DNA of 33,172 bases from Bacteroidales bacterium (lineage in GTDB: Bacteria; Bacteroidota; Bacteroidia; Bacteroidales; UBA932). Shown here piece after piece: positions 31,853 through 33,172 of this stretch. The notes beneath the pieces are model-generated. The model did no database searches. It was not told the DNA's origin and worked only from the letters and a program-made list of their open reading frames with translations. The position numbers were made by a program, and so were the translations under genes. Position 1 is the first letter of the stretch. Every line of letters begins with the position of its first letter. Where the stretch lies: the NCBI GenBank assembly GCA_024398075.1, contig JAKSJM010000032.1:1-33172 (forward strand), written 5' to 3'.

Positions 31853-33172
31853 TTATCTTCTGAAACCGCGAAGCTTCTGAGCCAAGGTTCCATTCACAGC
31901 CGACTTCATCATTTTCCTTGTTCCCTCGAACTGCTTGAGAAGTCTATTCACTTCCTGAATGTTTGTGCCGGAGCCATCAGCAATACGCTTACGGCGTGAA
32001 CCATTGATAATCTCTGGATGCTCACGCTCCTTGAGTGTCATGGACAGGATGATGGCCTCAGTGCTCTTGAAAGCCTTATCATTGTCAATATCCACATCTC
32101 TAAGGGCTCTATCCATACCTGGGATCATTCCGGCGAGATCCTTGATGTTACCCATCTTCTTCACCTGCTGGATCTGGTCATAGAAGTCAACGAGTGTGAA
32201 CTGATCCTTCGCGATCTTCTTCTTGAGTTCGCGGGCCTGCTTCTCATCAAACTGTTCCTGAGCCTTCTCGACGAGGGAAACGACATCTCCCATACCGAGG
32301 ATACGGTCTGCGACACGTGAAGGATGGAAAACATCGATGGCTTCCATCTTCTCACCTGTACCGACAAACTTGATAGGCTTTCCTACCACTGCCTTGATGG
32401 AAAGTGCAGCACCACCTCTGGTATCGCCCTCCATCTTGGTGAGAACCACGCCGTCAAAGTCAAGTCTGTCGTTGAATGCCTTGGCAGTCTCGACAGCGTC
32501 CTGTCCAGTCATCGCATCCACCACGAAGAGAGTCTCTGTAGGATTTACAGCCTTGTGGAGAGCTGAAATCTCGTCCATGAGCTCCTGATCCACAGCGAGA
32601 CGACCAGCTGTATCGATGATGACTACGCTGTAACCTTCTGACTTAGCTTTCTTAATAGCATTCTGAGCAATCTGGATAGGATCCTTGACGCCTTCCTCTG
32701 AATATACTGGGACACCTATCTGCTCACCGAGAGTCTTCAACTGGTCAATAGCCGCAGGACGGAAAGTATCGCATGCAGCAAGTAGGGTCTTCATACCTCT
32801 CTTGCTCTTGATTAGAAGAGAAAGCTTTGCAGAGAAAGTAGTCTTACCAGAACCGTTCAAACCGGCTACGAGCACTACTCCAGGCTGTCCCTTTACATTG
32901 ATGTCATAAGACTCGCTACCCATGAACTCTGCGAGCTCATCGTGGACGATCTTGACCATCATCTGCTGAGGCTTGACTGCAGTGAGGACATTCTGGCCCA
33001 TCGCCTTGGTCTTCACTCTGTCACAGAATTCCTTGGCAACCTTGTAGCTTACATCGGCATCAAGGAGTGCTCTACGGATGTCCTTGAGGGTCTCCGCAAC
33101 GTTAATATCAGTAATCTTGCCTTCTCCCTTCAGTATCTTGAAGGATCTCTCTAATCTTTCGGAAAGGTTCTC
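31853..33172 (-). CDS. ffh: Signal recognition particle protein Ffh, 5' end cut by window edge
   Basis: Ffh (SRP54) binds signal sequences and 4.5S RNA and delivers ribosomes to the membrane via FtsY. The visible 439 residues start ENLSERLERSFKILKGEGK, the typical N-domain start, so only a few codons lie beyond the right edge; a shorter start near 33016 (a GTG) would discard the N domain and is wrong. The GTPase domain has GLNGSGKTT, DTAGRLAVD and TKMEGDTRGG, followed by the methionine-rich M domain with GMIPGM, then the RNA-binding helix-turn-helix (GSRRKRIADGSGT). Its length is consistent with a complete protein. Confidence 0.96.
   Translation of the reverse strand, partial: ENLSERLERSFKILKGEGKITDINVAETLKDIRRALLDADVSYKVAKEFCDRVKTKAMGQNVLTAVKPQQMMVKIVHDELAEFMGSESYDINVKGQPGVVLVAGLNGSGKTTFSAKLSLLIKSKRGMKTLLAACDTFRPAAIDQLKTLGEQIGVPVYSEEGVKDPIQIAQNAIKKAKSEGYSVVIIDTAGRLAVDQELMDEISALHKAVNPTETLFVVDAMTGQDAVETAKAFNDRLDFDGVVLTKMEGDTRGGAALSIKAVVGKPIKFVGTGEKMEAIDVFHPSRVADRILGMGDVVSLVEKAQEQFDEKQARELKKKIAKDQFTLVDFYDQIQQVKKMGNIKDLAGMIPGMDRALRDVDIDNDKAFKSTEAIILSMTLKEREHPEIINGSRRKRIADGSGTNIQEVNRLLKQFEGTRKMMKSAVNGTLAQKLRGFRR

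Noticed and set aside
1-33172. Mobile elements, CRISPR arrays, tRNA genes, phage defence systems
   Set aside because: I looked on both strands for transposase or integrase motifs, regularly spaced repeats and tRNA-like arms, and saw none; all large ORFs are explained by cellular functions.

Overview
The window looks like a chromosomal segment of a Bacteroidales-type (phylum Bacteroidota) bacterium. The evidence is: repeated promoter -7 boxes of the form TAnnTTTG, few clear Shine-Dalgarno sequences, and several families typical of the phylum (long NusB, DUF349 repeat protein, DUF5606, a DUF3276/PUR-alpha protein, GSCFA protein, Bacteroidota-type YidC with a large periplasmic domain). LpxB, YidC, lipoproteins and beta-barrel-like proteins indicate a Gram-negative envelope. 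The coding density is high. I see no tRNA or rRNA gene, insertion sequence, prophage or CRISPR array. Most of it is housekeeping DNA; the less ordinary material lies in the short intergenic stretches.

Layout. (1) 1-60: start of gap (GAPDH), running off the left edge, divergent from surE-lpxB (249-2200). (2) 2197-6538, minus: DUF349 repeat protein, yidC, yggS. (3) trmD (6643-7329), then a well-formed promoter and terminator with no ORF between them (7362-7492), a candidate small RNA. (4) 7518-8866, minus: glutamine cyclotransferase lipoprotein and a small barrel-like protein, divergent from rnpB (RNase P RNA, 8921-9240). (5) glpABC-like operon (9361-12807) for anaerobic glycerol-3-phosphate oxidation, with an unusually short GlpB and a 19-bp palindrome at the promoter. 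(6) 12843-18408, minus: nusB, then yajC, a YbbR-like gene, coaE, DUF5606, rimO and a lipoprotein; coaE and DUF5606 share one open frame with no stop between them. (7) Plus strand: PUR-alpha protein; a deaminase with a purine nucleoside phosphorylase; a small coiled-coil protein, zapA and 6S RNA; then rny and dsbD. (8) GSCFA protein (minus), divergent from a secreted barrel-like protein and a 5'-nucleotidase lipoprotein. (9) A second candidate small RNA, followed by a TPR histidine kinase and a LuxR-type response regulator. (10) ffh, running off the right edge.

How the genes fit together. Envelope and secretion: YidC, YajC and Ffh handle membrane protein targeting and insertion, LpxB makes lipid A, DsbD supplies reductant to the periplasm. 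RNA metabolism: RNase P RNA, RNase Y, 6S RNA, TrmD, RimO, NusB and a PUR-alpha protein. Purine salvage: SurE, the secreted 5'-nucleotidase, the deaminase and PNP form a plausible route from nucleotides and methylthioadenosine to free bases. Three divergent gene pairs have opposed -7 boxes separated by 21-23 bp, a recurring geometry worth testing.
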